Below, one piece after another: positions 31,202 through 39,492 of a DNA stretch of 46,893 nucleotides. Location of the stretch: the NCBI GenBank assembly GCA_021159885.1, contig JAGHDO010000038.1, positions 1 to 46,893 of the forward strand, written 5' to 3'. How positions within the stretch are numbered: position 1 is the first letter of the stretch; each line of letters opens with the position of its first letter. Below the pieces are notes generated by a model. It made no database searches. It was not told the origin of the DNA and was given only the letters and a program-made list of their open reading frames with translations. A program made the translations under genes and the position numbers. The DNA is from Synergistota bacterium (lineage in GTDB: Bacteria; Synergistota; GBS-1).

Positions 31202-33031
31202 ATGCATGGCTACGGGGGTAAAATTTTATTCATTGATCTAAGCCGCCGGAAGCTTCAGGAAGAGCCAACGAGCTCTTATCTTGGAACTCTGGGTGGTAGG
31301 GGACTGGGACAGAGGCTTCTTTTTGATCTTTCCTCTCCCTCTATTGATCCCCTCGATGAGGAAAGCGTCATAATCTTGAGTGCGGGAGCGCTTTCCGGTA
31401 CTTCTATGCCCGCGGTTTCGAGACTCTCCGTTGATTTTAAGAACGCGTTAAACTGTGGGGTTGGTTCAGCTAACGTTGGTGGGAGCTTTTCCTCTATGAT
31501 GAAATATGCTGGATACGATGCTATAGTTATAACTGGCAAGGCGGGTTCTCCCATTTATATCTATGTAGATGAGAACGGTGCTTACATTAGGGATGCTTCT
31601 TCTATTTGGGGAATGGATACATGGAACGCTGATTTAACCATAAGAAGGCTTGAAAGCAATGATTCTTTGAGTACGGCGCTTATAGGACCTGCGGGGGAGA
31701 ATCTCGTTAAATTTTCATGTTTGATTGTGGATAGAGGGCGGGCTGCCGGTTATGGTGGAGCTGGGGCGGTCTTTGGCAGCAAGAATTTAAAGGGGATCGC
31801 GGTTAGCGGTTCGAAGCCAATATCGGTTTATGATCCCTCGATATTGAGGAGCGTGGTTAAGCGTCTCTATACCGCCTTTAGAAATAGCGAGGTAGCCAGG
31901 ATTCACTCTGAAGGGGGAACTTTTAAGGCTTATCTTTTGCCTGGGGAAAAAAGACCCCATGGTGTTAGGAATATGTCGGATGAGTTTTATCCAAATGAAA
32001 AGCTTTCTCGTATAAAAAGAGAGCGGTTTGATAAAGAGTTTCTCGTTAAGAGGCTCTCTTGCTTCTCCTGTCCGGTTCGCTGTAGCGCTCTTTACAGGAT
32101 AGATGGTAAGTACTGCGAGGGAATACAGGCTAATATGGTGAGAGCTTTTGGAACGAATCTTGATATCCTTGATCCTCCAACGATCCTGAGGGCTAACCTT
32201 ATGGTTAACTCCTATGGACTTGACTGCGACCAAACTTCCTCTATCATAGCTTGGGCGATAGAGTGCTTTGAGCATGGAATCATAGATGTTGGCGATACCG
32301 GTGGGCTTGAGCTTAGATGGGGAAGAGGAGATGCTATTTTAAAGCTCATAGACATGATAACTCATAAAGAAGGTTTTGGAGCTGTCCTCGCTGATGGACT
32401 TTACGAAGCTGTTAAGAAAATTGGCAGAGGCTCTGAAAGATATGCCATGCTCGTTAAAAAGGTGGGATTGATGGAAGCGGGGATGAGATCTCACAAAGGT
32501 TGGGCTCTTGGAATAATAACCAGCACCAAGGGGTGCGGGCACACGAGAGGAGCTCCTGCCCTTGAGTTCAGAAGGATTTCTCCCGATATCTCGAGAAAGG
32601 TTTTGGGAATAGGAGACATAAGCGATCCCACTTCCTATGACAACAAGCCGGAACTCGTCGTCTGGCAGGAAAGATACAAAGCCATCATAGATTCGATGGG
32701 AATATGTAGCTTAATGAGTATGTGGCAAGATGTGAATCTATATCGCTTGGAGGATATATCTGAGGCCTATCGTGCATTAACAGGAATAAGTTTTTCTCCG
32801 GATGAGCTTATGGATTTTGGTGAAAGCTTGCAGACCCTTGAGAGAAAATTCAATGGCATTCATGCACATTTCGACAGAAAAGATGATTATCCACCTTTAA
32901 AGCTCGTTGATATTCCAGTGAGCGAAGGCGTATATAAGGGAGAGAGGCTTAACCTTGTCGAATGGGATAAGATGCTGAATAGATATTATGAGCTTCATCG
33001 CTGGAATTGCGAGGATGGATTGCCTTCTTAA
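31202..33031 (+). CDS. Tungsten-type aldehyde:ferredoxin oxidoreductase (AOR) 2
   Basis: A 609-aa AOR-family enzyme starting at ATG 31202 directly after the previous stop. GGRGLGQRLL is at 31-40, the pterin motif YGGAGAVFGSKNLKGIAV at 184-201, and Cys287, Cys290 and Cys294 (CFSCPVRC) bind the [4Fe-4S] cluster, with a late GICSLM Cys as fourth ligand. It is clearly diverged from AOR 1 (different substrate channel segments, for example MEAGMRSHKGWALGIITSTKG in place of the DPRGALGMGLGYATSNRG block). Neither AOR has a companion ferredoxin or AorA-type iron-sulfur gene beside it. Substrate is not known. Confidence 0.93.
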   Translation: MHGYGGKILFIDLSRRKLQEEPTSSYLGTLGGRGLGQRLLFDLSSPSIDPLDEESVIILSAGALSGTSMPAVSRLSVDFKNALNCGVGSANVGGSFSSMMKYAGYDAIVITGKAGSPIYIYVDENGAYIRDASSIWGMDTWNADLTIRRLESNDSLSTALIGPAGENLVKFSCLIVDRGRAAGYGGAGAVFGSKNLKGIAVSGSKPISVYDPSILRSVVKRLYTAFRNSEVARIHSEGGTFKAYLLPGEKRPHGVRNMSDEFYPNEKLSRIKRERFDKEFLVKRLSCFSCPVRCSALYRIDGKYCEGIQANMVRAFGTNLDILDPPTILRANLMVNSYGLDCDQTSSIIAWAIECFEHGIIDVGDTGGLELRWGRGDAILKLIDMITHKEGFGAVLADGLYEAVKKIGRGSERYAMLVKKVGLMEAGMRSHKGWALGIITSTKGCGHTRGAPALEFRRISPDISRKVLGIGDISDPTSYDNKPELVVWQERYKAIIDSMGICSLMSMWQDVNLYRLEDISEAYRALTGISFSPDELMDFGESLQTLERKFNGIHAHFDRKDDYPPLKLVDIPVSEGVYKGERLNLVEWDKMLNRYYELHRWNCEDGLPS

Positions 33032-33033
33032 GC

Positions 33034-33621
33034 TCAGGCTAAGCCTCTGCTTCCCGGTTTTCTTATCGGTATTCCCTTCTCACAGAGAGGGCACCTTTCT
33101 GGTCTAAATATGGGTAAGCTCATTTTGATCAGGGATACGGGATCATTTGAAAGGCAATGTTGGCCATCGCTTCGGTCTATTATACATGCGGTTTGAACCC
33201 ATATTCCTCCTCGCTTCTTGATTAGCGTACCCACTTCAAGCGCAGAGAATCCCGTGGTTATCACGTCTTCGACAACTGCGAATCTCTTGCCCTCGGGATA
33301 AGGAAATCTTCTGAGGCGTAAAGCGCCACCATCTCTCTCACAGAATATAAAAGGAATGTCGAGGTATCTCGCTACCTCATGTCCTACTATTATCGCTCCG
33401 AGAGCTGGTGAGACTATTACCTCCGGCTTCCATCTTTTTAAAAGCTTTCCAAGTTCTTCTCCCACGAAAGCGGCGTACTTTGGATGCATAAGCAGAAGAG
33501 CGCACTGTAGATAATGGCTGCTGTGTAGCCCGGACGAGAGTAAGAAATGTCCCTCAAGTAGGGCACCAGTTTCTCTCAGTAGTTTCAGGAGTCTCTCCTC
33601 AATCTCTCCATTTGTCGCCAC
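33034..33621 (-). CDS. pyrE: Orotate phosphoribosyltransferase
   Basis: Fifth step of UMP synthesis, 195 aa, GTG start 33621 with AAGGAGGG upstream, overlapping the end of pyrF by 37 bases. The PRPP-binding motif FAVVEDVITTGFSA (about 96-109) and the VSPALGAIIVGHEVARYL segment identify it. The C-terminus carries a CPLC pair, seen in a subset of PyrE proteins. Last gene of the pyr operon; its stop lies 2 bases from the stop of AOR 2 on the other strand. Confidence 0.94.
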   Translation of the reverse strand: MATNGEIEERLLKLLRETGALLEGHFLLSSGLHSSHYLQCALLLMHPKYAAFVGEELGKLLKRWKPEVIVSPALGAIIVGHEVARYLDIPFIFCERDGGALRLRRFPYPEGKRFAVVEDVITTGFSALEVGTLIKKRGGIWVQTACIIDRSDGQHCLSNDPVSLIKMSLPIFRPERCPLCEKGIPIRKPGSRGLA

Positions 33622-34319
33622 CTTATTCCCTCCTTTATGCTTCTTTCGACCTTATTTATGGCTTCTACTGGATCGCTTGATGCGGTTATACTTCTTCCAA
33701 CCACTATGAAGTCTGCTCCATTGGCTAAAGCCCTATCTGGGGTTGAGATCCTTGCTTGATCTTTTCCATTATTTCCGAGCCGAATTCCAGGAACAAAGCG
33801 TTTCAGATTTACAGATATTTTACCATAAAGCAGATTCAGGTCTACTGCTGAGCACACCAGTCCATCAAGCCCCACCTCTTGGCAGAGCTTCGCTCGAGAT
33901 ACCAGGGCTTCGTTGAAGGATGATCCCGGTGCGATTTCTTCCCATTCGTCTTTACTTAAGCTTGTTAATATCGTTACACCTAAGAGCATTAGATTACTGC
34001 CTATTTTATCTCTCTCCTTTTTTGCTTCGAGGAGCATCTTTCGCCCTCCGGATGTATGTAGCGTAAGAGCCCATACTCCTTCTTCAGCGAATGTTCTCAC
34101 TGCAAGGGAGATCACGCTTGGTATATCGTGAAGCTTGAGATCGAGAAAAACCCTCCATTTCTTAACAAGCGTTCTTAATAGCCTTAACCCTCCAAGAGCG
34201 AAAAGTCTATGGCCGATTTTTATTTGCCTTATCCTGTCTCCCACCTTCTCAAGGATTTTCCACATTTCTTTCTCCGTTTCGGTATCTAAGGCTAATATTA
34301 GAGGGGAACCTTCCGTCAT
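33585..34319 (-). CDS. pyrF: Orotidine 5'-phosphate decarboxylase
   Basis: Converts OMP to UMP, 244 aa. The catalytic tetrad segment VFLDLKLHDIPSV (D-x-K-x-x-D) is present at about residues 57-69, with LILALDTET near the N-terminus and FVPGIR followed by DFIVVGRSIT near the end. ATG 34319 overlaps the pyrD stop (ATGA). Confidence 0.95.
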   Translation of the reverse strand: MTEGSPLILALDTETEKEMWKILEKVGDRIRQIKIGHRLFALGGLRLLRTLVKKWRVFLDLKLHDIPSVISLAVRTFAEEGVWALTLHTSGGRKMLLEAKKERDKIGSNLMLLGVTILTSLSKDEWEEIAPGSSFNEALVSRAKLCQEVGLDGLVCSAVDLNLLYGKISVNLKRFVPGIRLGNNGKDQARISTPDRALANGADFIVVGRSITASSDPVEAINKVERSIKEGIRWRQMERLRRDS

Positions 34320-35239
34320 TTTCTCTTCACCTCCACTTTTGCTCTTCCCACGATTTCCTGATAGTGGGAGAGTTTCTTTTCCCTAATATATTCGAAGATG
34401 CCTTGAGCTATTCTGAGATGGAGATCCTTAGTCATGAAGGTGGCGCTTCCAATTTCAACCGCATAGGCTCCAGCAAGTAGCATTGAGATGGCTTGCTCCG
34501 GGCTTGATATCCCACCGCATCCTATAACAGGTATCGAAACTACATTGGAGATTTCCCAAACCAATCTCAACGTCAGAGGAAATATCGCGGGACCTGAAAG
34601 CCCCGCGAATATCCTCTTGAACACCGGTTTTTGCTTTTCATTATCTATGGCTAACCCTAACCATGAGTTGGCTACTACTACGGCATCTGCTCCCTCTTCT
34701 TCAGCCGTTTTCGCTTCTCTGATAGGATCAGAAAGCTGAGGTGATATCTTAATCCAGAGGGCTTTCTTCCACAAGCTTCTTGCTTTATGGATAATGGCTT
34801 TTGATTCATTGAGTTTCACTTCTCTAACGTTTGGGCAGGATATGTTAAGCTCTACCGCATCTATGAGTTTTTCAAAATGTGAAAGTCTCTCAAAAATGAT
34901 CGAGGCTTCTTTTTCGCTCTCGGCCCATATGTTTACTATGAGGGAAACGTTTCTTTCCTTAAGCGCAGGCAAATCGTTTTCGAGGAAGCTCTCGATCCCG
35001 GGATTTTCGAGCCCTATACTGTTTAAAAGCCCGCAGGGCGTTTCCCACAGTCTAATTCCTGGATTACCTTTTCTCGGAGCAAGGGTTAGTCCCTTGGTGC
35101 AGATTGCACCCGCACCATCAGCATGTGGAGATTTCCAGAAGCTTGGATCGTGTGGCCATACGCCTGAGGATATTATCACAGGAGTTCTTAGAAAAACGCC
35201 TCCCACGCTTGAGCCTAATGCTCTTTCCCAGCTCAACAT
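34316..35239 (-). CDS. pyrD: Dihydroorotate dehydrogenase, class 1B catalytic subunit
   Basis: FMN enzyme of 307 aa oxidising dihydroorotate. Class 1B features are the catalytic Cys in ELNISCPN, the NPG-x-RLWETPCGLLNSIGLENPG region near the N-terminus, and IPVIGCGGISS for FMN phosphate. It is directly preceded by pyrK, the FAD/[2Fe-2S] partner that passes electrons to NAD+, which fixes the class. ATG 35239 follows the pyrK stop without gap. Confidence 0.95.
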   Translation of the reverse strand: MLSWERALGSSVGGVFLRTPVIISSGVWPHDPSFWKSPHADGAGAICTKGLTLAPRKGNPGIRLWETPCGLLNSIGLENPGIESFLENDLPALKERNVSLIVNIWAESEKEASIIFERLSHFEKLIDAVELNISCPNVREVKLNESKAIIHKARSLWKKALWIKISPQLSDPIREAKTAEEEGADAVVVANSWLGLAIDNEKQKPVFKRIFAGLSGPAIFPLTLRLVWEISNVVSIPVIGCGGISSPEQAISMLLAGAYAVEIGSATFMTKDLHLRIAQGIFEYIREKKLSHYQEIVGRAKVEVKRK

Positions 35240-35986
35240 CTATATCATGACCTCCTCAAGCTCAAAAACAGGGCCATCTATGCACACCTTTCGTCGGCCC
35301 CTTTGTGTTTCTATACTGCATCCATAGCAACCTCCTATCCCGCAGGCCATCCTCGCCTCTAAGCTCACGAGGATCCTACTCACTTTTCCTCCGATTCTTT
35401 TTTTAAGGTAGGATATCATTTCTTCAGGTCCACATGCCCATATCTCGCTTTCCTTGTTAAAAAGCTTTTCTGCGCCATCAATGCAATTTCCCTTGCTTCC
35501 TATACTGCCGTCTTCGGAAAAAACGGCCAAGTTCTCTCCAATTCTGGCTTTGATCCATTCGTAGAAATCTTTCCAGTTTCTATCTTTGATTCCCAATATC
35601 GTCCTTGAGGGATAAAACTGATAGGCGAAAAGAAGGGGAGCTATACCGATGCCGCCCCCGATAAAAATTAACGGCTTTCCTTTTGGTTTCGGAAAGCCGC
35701 TTCCAAGAGGGCCTCTTACAGATATTTTTGCTTTGGGCTCCATTTTCGATAGTAGCGAGGTTCCCCTTCCAGTAACCGAAAATAGGATCTCTATTTGATC
35801 CCTTGCTCTTCCAGCTATGGATAAAGGGCGTCTTAGAAAAGGATCAAACGATTCTGAGACCCTTATCATTACGAATTGTCCCGGAGTAGCTTTATGCGCT
35901 ATAGCTTCTGCTTCTATAGACATGTAAAAGATATTACTTCCCAGAGGAAGCTTTTCCCTTATCCTACAGATTTCCTCATATATCAA
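35240..35986 (-). CDS. pyrK: Dihydroorotate dehydrogenase electron transfer subunit
   Basis: FAD and [2Fe-2S] subunit of 248 aa. FAD binding: FLRRPLSI (about 50-57). NAD binding: FIGGGIGIAPLLFA. The cluster cysteines are in CGIGGCYGC plus a later Cys near the C-terminus. TTG start 35986 with GGGGAGG upstream, overlapping pyrC by 11 bases. Makes a PyrD2K2 complex that uses NAD+. Confidence 0.93.
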   Translation of the reverse strand: MIYEEICRIREKLPLGSNIFYMSIEAEAIAHKATPGQFVMIRVSESFDPFLRRPLSIAGRARDQIEILFSVTGRGTSLLSKMEPKAKISVRGPLGSGFPKPKGKPLIFIGGGIGIAPLLFAYQFYPSRTILGIKDRNWKDFYEWIKARIGENLAVFSEDGSIGSKGNCIDGAEKLFNKESEIWACGPEEMISYLKKRIGGKVSRILVSLEARMACGIGGCYGCSIETQRGRRKVCIDGPVFELEEVMI

Positions 35987-37277
35987 TCTGAAATACCTCC
36001 CCTTCTACTATGGTTAAAATGGGCCATCCCTTGAGGGTGATGCCATCCCATGGGGTTAATCTACACTTGCTTACCCATGATGAAGCGTTAACTTTCTTAA
36101 TTTTCTCAAGATCAAGAACGGTTATATTTGCTATCCCTCCCTCTTTGAGCTTTCCGAGTTCTCTGTATCTCTCGGGCAATATTCGCGAAGGACCGGATGT
36201 AAAGAGCCTAAGGATCCTCTCTATGCTTATTTTCTGTTTTCTATTATGCCATTCATTAAGCACCACCGCTACCGCGCACTCTAAGGAAGCTATGCCAAAG
36301 GGTGCTTCCTCGAAGGGTAGATCCTTTTCATCGGGATGGTATGGTGCGTGATCTGTTGCTATAGCATCTATAATGCCATCGGAGATTGCTTCCCATAGAG
36401 CTTCTATATCTTCGAGAGTTCTTAAAGGGGGTTTCACCTTGTAAACGGGGTTAAAATCGCTTTTTATTATTTCACTTTCCTCGAGAGATAGATGGTGAGG
36501 CGTCGTATCGCATGTTATAGGAATTCCCCTCTCTTTCGCGCTTCTTATTGCTGAGATTGATTCTTTCGTTGAGACATGTGTTATATGGATGGGAGACCGA
36601 AGCTCTTCAGCTAAGGCGATACATCTCTCTACGCCTATTAGCTCGGAGGATCGCGGTATACCCTTTAAACCTGAAAGCGCAGAGATTTTACCTTCATTGA
36701 TTTGCCCTCCGTTTGATAGATAGGGGTCCTCTGGGTGTTCCATGATTTTGAGGTTGAGATCTTTTGTGTATAGTAAGGCGTTTCTTAAAAGCTCGGTGTT
36801 TGATGTAGGGGAACCATCTTCCGTGAATAGGACGGCTCCCTCTTTCGCCATTCCGAAAAGCTCAGCAAGCTCCTTTCCTTCACGGTTTTTGCTTATGGCA
36901 CCGGAGGGGAGAACCTTTGCTCCCCTGACTTCTCTCCCTTTCCTTGCGATATGTCTTATGAGCTCCGGGCGGTCTAAGGGGGGAGAGGTATTTGGCATAG
37001 CAACTATCGTCGTGAACCCGCCACGCGCTCCCGCTAAGGAACCGCTCTCTATGTCTTCTCTCCATTCTTCTCCGGGTTCTCGCAGGTGAGCATGTATATC
37101 TATGAAGCCGGGGCAGGCTAAAGTTCCCTTAAGCTCTATCGATCTGGCGCCTTTTATATCGATTTTATTCCCTTCAGGAACTATTGCTTTTATCTTACTT
37201 TTCTCTATTAATATGTCGAAGGTTCCCTCAAGCAATTGATCCCCATCGAATAGCGATACGCTTTTTAAAATAAGCAA
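35976..37277 (-). CDS. pyrC: Dihydroorotase (class I)
   Basis: Zinc amidohydrolase of 433 aa closing carbamoyl-aspartate to dihydroorotate. The metal motif GFIDIHAHLREPG (HxHxR) is at about residues 56-68, followed by a HITHVST segment and ATDHAPYHPDEK near the C-terminal third. TTG start 37277 with GGGAGGG upstream, after pyrB. Confidence 0.95.
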   Translation of the reverse strand: MLILKSVSLFDGDQLLEGTFDILIEKSKIKAIVPEGNKIDIKGARSIELKGTLACPGFIDIHAHLREPGEEWREDIESGSLAGARGGFTTIVAMPNTSPPLDRPELIRHIARKGREVRGAKVLPSGAISKNREGKELAELFGMAKEGAVLFTEDGSPTSNTELLRNALLYTKDLNLKIMEHPEDPYLSNGGQINEGKISALSGLKGIPRSSELIGVERCIALAEELRSPIHITHVSTKESISAIRSAKERGIPITCDTTPHHLSLEESEIIKSDFNPVYKVKPPLRTLEDIEALWEAISDGIIDAIATDHAPYHPDEKDLPFEEAPFGIASLECAVAVVLNEWHNRKQKISIERILRLFTSGPSRILPERYRELGKLKEGGIANITVLDLEKIKKVNASSWVSKCRLTPWDGITLKGWPILTIVEGEVFQIDI

Positions 37278-37280
37278 GTT

Positions 37281-38210
37281 TCATCCCTCCCTTGCTTTAA
37301 GAAGGAGATATAGAATGGCCATTCGGATCGATATTCCGCTTTTAACTTGTTCTAATATAATGCTTCTTGAGCTATCTGAAACCTCTGAGTCTATTTCAAC
37401 TCCGCGGTTTATGGGACCCGGATGCATAACGACGGTTTTTGAAGAGGCTTCCGTAAGAAGCTCTCTCGCGCATCCAAATCTAAGGTTGTATTCACGAAGC
37501 GAGGGAATAAGACTGGATTTTATCCTCTCTCTCTGAATTCTAAGGACGTAAATGATATCTGCGCTTTTTACCGCTTTAAGTGGGTCTGGTTCATACTGGA
37601 CTCCCAGGGGGCTTAGATCCAGTGGGAGAAGAGTTTTCGGCGCTGAAACGATTATCTTAGCTCCCATTTTCTTAAAGCCTATTATATTGCTCCTCGCTAC
37701 TCTGCTGTGAAGGATATCACCAAGTATAAGAACCTTCTTTCCAGCTAAGCTTCCAAGTCTTTTCCAGAGCGTATAGATGTCAAGGAGCGTCTGAGTGGGG
37801 TGGGCATGGGCTCCATCGCCTGCGTTTATAACGCTCGCTCGTTTTAGCTTCTTCGCCAAGTATGCTGCTGTTCCAATTGTTCTGCTTCTTATCACGATGG
37901 CGTCCACTCCCATGGCTTCGAGTGTCCAGACGGTATCCTTCAGACTCTCTCCCTTTACCATGCTTGAGGAGGAATTCGACCAGTTTATGACTGTAGCGCC
38001 CATCATCTTGCCAGCGAGTTCGAAGGAGACCCGCGTTCTCGTGGATGGTTCAAGGAATAAGTTTACTATGATGGCTTTCCTTAAGCAGGATGCTTTTTCT
38101 CTTTCATGATTTAGCTTCTTCTCAAACTCCTTTGCAAGATGGAGCACGCTTTCTATGTCTTCTCTTGACCAGTTCCTTAAATCAAGCAGGTGGCGATGCT
38201 TTACCCTCAT
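37281..38210 (-). CDS. pyrB: Aspartate carbamoyltransferase catalytic chain
   Basis: First committed step of pyrimidine synthesis, 309 aa. ATG 38210 has GGGAGG about 7 bases upstream; the frame is open to 38372 but that would place the start inside the promoter. The family motifs are FLEPSTRTRVSFE (carbamoyl phosphate binding, about 53-65), GDGAHAHPTQTLLDIYT and a late MHPGPINRGVEI. There is no pyrI regulatory chain and no carAB in the window. First gene of pyrBCKDFE; control probably lies in the leader terminator. Confidence 0.96.
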   Translation of the reverse strand: MRVKHRHLLDLRNWSREDIESVLHLAKEFEKKLNHEREKASCLRKAIIVNLFLEPSTRTRVSFELAGKMMGATVINWSNSSSSMVKGESLKDTVWTLEAMGVDAIVIRSRTIGTAAYLAKKLKRASVINAGDGAHAHPTQTLLDIYTLWKRLGSLAGKKVLILGDILHSRVARSNIIGFKKMGAKIIVSAPKTLLPLDLSPLGVQYEPDPLKAVKSADIIYVLRIQRERIKSSLIPSLREYNLRFGCARELLTEASSKTVVMHPGPINRGVEIDSEVSDSSRSIILEQVKSGISIRMAILYLLLKAREG

Positions 38211-38233
38211 TCGGTTTCCTCCCTTCGCTTGGG

Positions 38234-38279
38234 TATAAAAAATAGGGGCTTGCCCTTCCGAAGAGGGCAAGCCCCTATT
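38234..38279 (-). terminator. Intrinsic terminator in the pyr leader (attenuator)
   Basis: A 17-bp nearly perfect stem (38241-38257 with 38263-38279) and a 5-base loop, followed on the minus strand by six T residues (about 38235-38240). It lies between the pyr promoter and pyrB, so it must be bypassed for operon expression. This is the arrangement of a pyrimidine-responsive attenuator. A consensus PyrR-binding loop was not found in the 60 bases before it. Confidence 0.88.
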
Positions 38280-38295
38280 CTGAATTCCTGCTTCC

Positions 38296-38340
38296 TTAGA
38301 AATCACCTTTATAAGCCATTTTCCGGACCTCATCAAGCAT
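38296..38340 (-). CDS. Possible pyr leader peptide (14 codons)
   Basis: A short frame, MLDEVRKMAYKGDF then stop, begins at ATG 38340 right at the expected transcription start and ends 16 bases before the terminator stem. It has no ribosome site, so it would need leaderless initiation. If translated, a ribosome reaching the stop could interfere with the terminator, as in enterobacterial pyrBI. It may equally be chance. Confidence 0.3.
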   Translation of the reverse strand: MLDEVRKMAYKGDF

Positions 38341-38343
38341 AGT

Positions 38344-38372
38344 ATTATATTCATAAGCGTGGGTATAGTCAA
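38344..38372 (-). promoter_or_regulatory. Consensus promoter of the pyr operon
   Basis: Minus strand TTGACT (38367-38372), 17 bases, TATAAT (38344-38349). Start at about 38337-38340, giving a leader of about 127 bases that contains the attenuator. Confidence 0.85.
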
Positions 38373-38379
38373 GCCCTTA

Positions 38380-38389
38380 ATGCTATAAT
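38380..38389 (+). promoter_or_regulatory. Extended -10 promoter for the reductive-dehalogenase-like gene
   Basis: TGCTATAAT (from 38381): TATAAT at 38384-38389 with TG one base upstream and no clear -35. Start at about 38396. Its upstream region covers the -35 box of the divergent pyr promoter (38367-38372), so the two promoters probably interfere. Confidence 0.55.
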
Positions 38390-38415
38390 TGATCTCTTGA
38401 AGGGGGGGATTTATC

Positions 38416-39450
38416 TTGGATTTTATGCATCCTCTTACCCGGATGAGGGTGGAGAGGGTTGATGAACCGCCCTATGTGATCGATGAGAGGGTTTTTAGGA
38501 AATTTGATCAACGCTGGAATGCTTTCGGGAGGATACTTTATGATAGGGAAGCGCCATTTTATCGACGTGGCATGTACGATAAAATTCCTGACATAGTTAT
38601 TTCAGGGAAGGAAGGATATTCTCGCATAGACTTTGCTAAGACGATGGGTGCTTGGACGGTTCATGACTTTTTTCACGGAGCGTTTTCGTGGGAACCTTTG
38701 AAGGATCCAAATGCGGTGATGCCGAGACCTATCCTTGATAAATATGTAGTTGAGGATCCTGAATGGATGAGTGAGCGGGTAAAGGAGGTAGCTAAGCTTT
38801 ACGGTGCCTCTCTCGTGGGTATATGCGAGCTTAATAGAAGATGGCTTTACTCCAGAGATATTAATGGCGATGAGATTATGATACCAGAAGAGTTCAGGTA
38901 TGCCATAGTAATGGCAGTTAGAATGAATCCTGAGGCCATAAAGAAAACCCCGTCTTTCGATGCTTGTACGGAAACTGCCCTTGGTTACTCTCGGATGGCT
39001 TTTGTTGTCTCGTGTCTTGCTGAGTTTATAAGGAGCTTAGGCTATAAAGCCATACCTATGGGAAATGACACGGCGTTGAGCATTCCCTTGGCAATAGACG
39101 CAGGCTTAGGGGAGCTTGGCAGAAATGGACTGCTTATAACGCCTGAGTATGGCCCCTGTGTTAGGATTTGTAAGCTTTTTACAGATCTCCCCTTGAAACC
39201 CGATAAGCCTATAAGGTTTGGAGTTTCGGAATTTTGCAGAGGCTGTAAGCTTTGTGCGCAGATGTGTGAGGCGGGGGCTATAATGGATAGAGATGATCCC
39301 TCATTTGAAATTTTTTCTCCTTGCAATAACAGGGGAATATTAAGATGGGCAGTAAATCACGATAAGTGCTATTCCTTCTGGGTGGAGAACGGAGGTGACT
39401 GCTCAACTTGTATAGCGGTTTGTCCTTTTACCAGCGTTTTTCTGATATAA
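38416..39450 (+). CDS. Reductive-dehalogenase-like corrinoid/iron-sulfur protein, cytoplasmic
   Basis: A 344-aa protein, TTG 38416 with AGGGGGGG upstream (ATG 38425 possible). The C-terminal half follows the RdhA pattern: GELGRNGLLITPEYGP-x-VRICKLFTDLPLKPDKPI region (about 232-265), then two iron-sulfur motifs, Cys274/277/280/284 and Cys318/329/332/336 (CSTCIAVCPF). The N-terminal half would form the cobalamin domain. Unlike respiratory RdhA it has no twin-arginine signal and no RdhB anchor gene, which is seen in catabolic or uncharacterised cytoplasmic homologues. Substrate unknown; QueG-like activity is a less likely alternative. Confidence 0.8.
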   Translation: MDFMHPLTRMRVERVDEPPYVIDERVFRKFDQRWNAFGRILYDREAPFYRRGMYDKIPDIVISGKEGYSRIDFAKTMGAWTVHDFFHGAFSWEPLKDPNAVMPRPILDKYVVEDPEWMSERVKEVAKLYGASLVGICELNRRWLYSRDINGDEIMIPEEFRYAIVMAVRMNPEAIKKTPSFDACTETALGYSRMAFVVSCLAEFIRSLGYKAIPMGNDTALSIPLAIDAGLGELGRNGLLITPEYGPCVRICKLFTDLPLKPDKPIRFGVSEFCRGCKLCAQMCEAGAIMDRDDPSFEIFSPCNNRGILRWAVNHDKCYSFWVENGGDCSTCIAVCPFTSVFLI

Positions 39451-39492
39451 TTTTTATTTGGAAAAGTCTTCATCTGAAGGAGGAGAGGGAAG

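Noticed and set aside
31787-32275. Minus-strand 162-codon frame inside AOR 2
   Set aside because: Shadow frame under a gene with clear AOR motifs on the other strand.
38280-38340. PyrR-binding loop in the pyr leader
   Set aside because: GAGGTCCGGAAAATGG has a faint likeness to the PyrR consensus, but the conserved GNGAGGU part is missing.
38211-38372. Upstream extension of pyrB
   Set aside because: The in-frame extension crosses the promoter and terminator stem; ATG 38210 has a good ribosome site and matches the family N-terminus.
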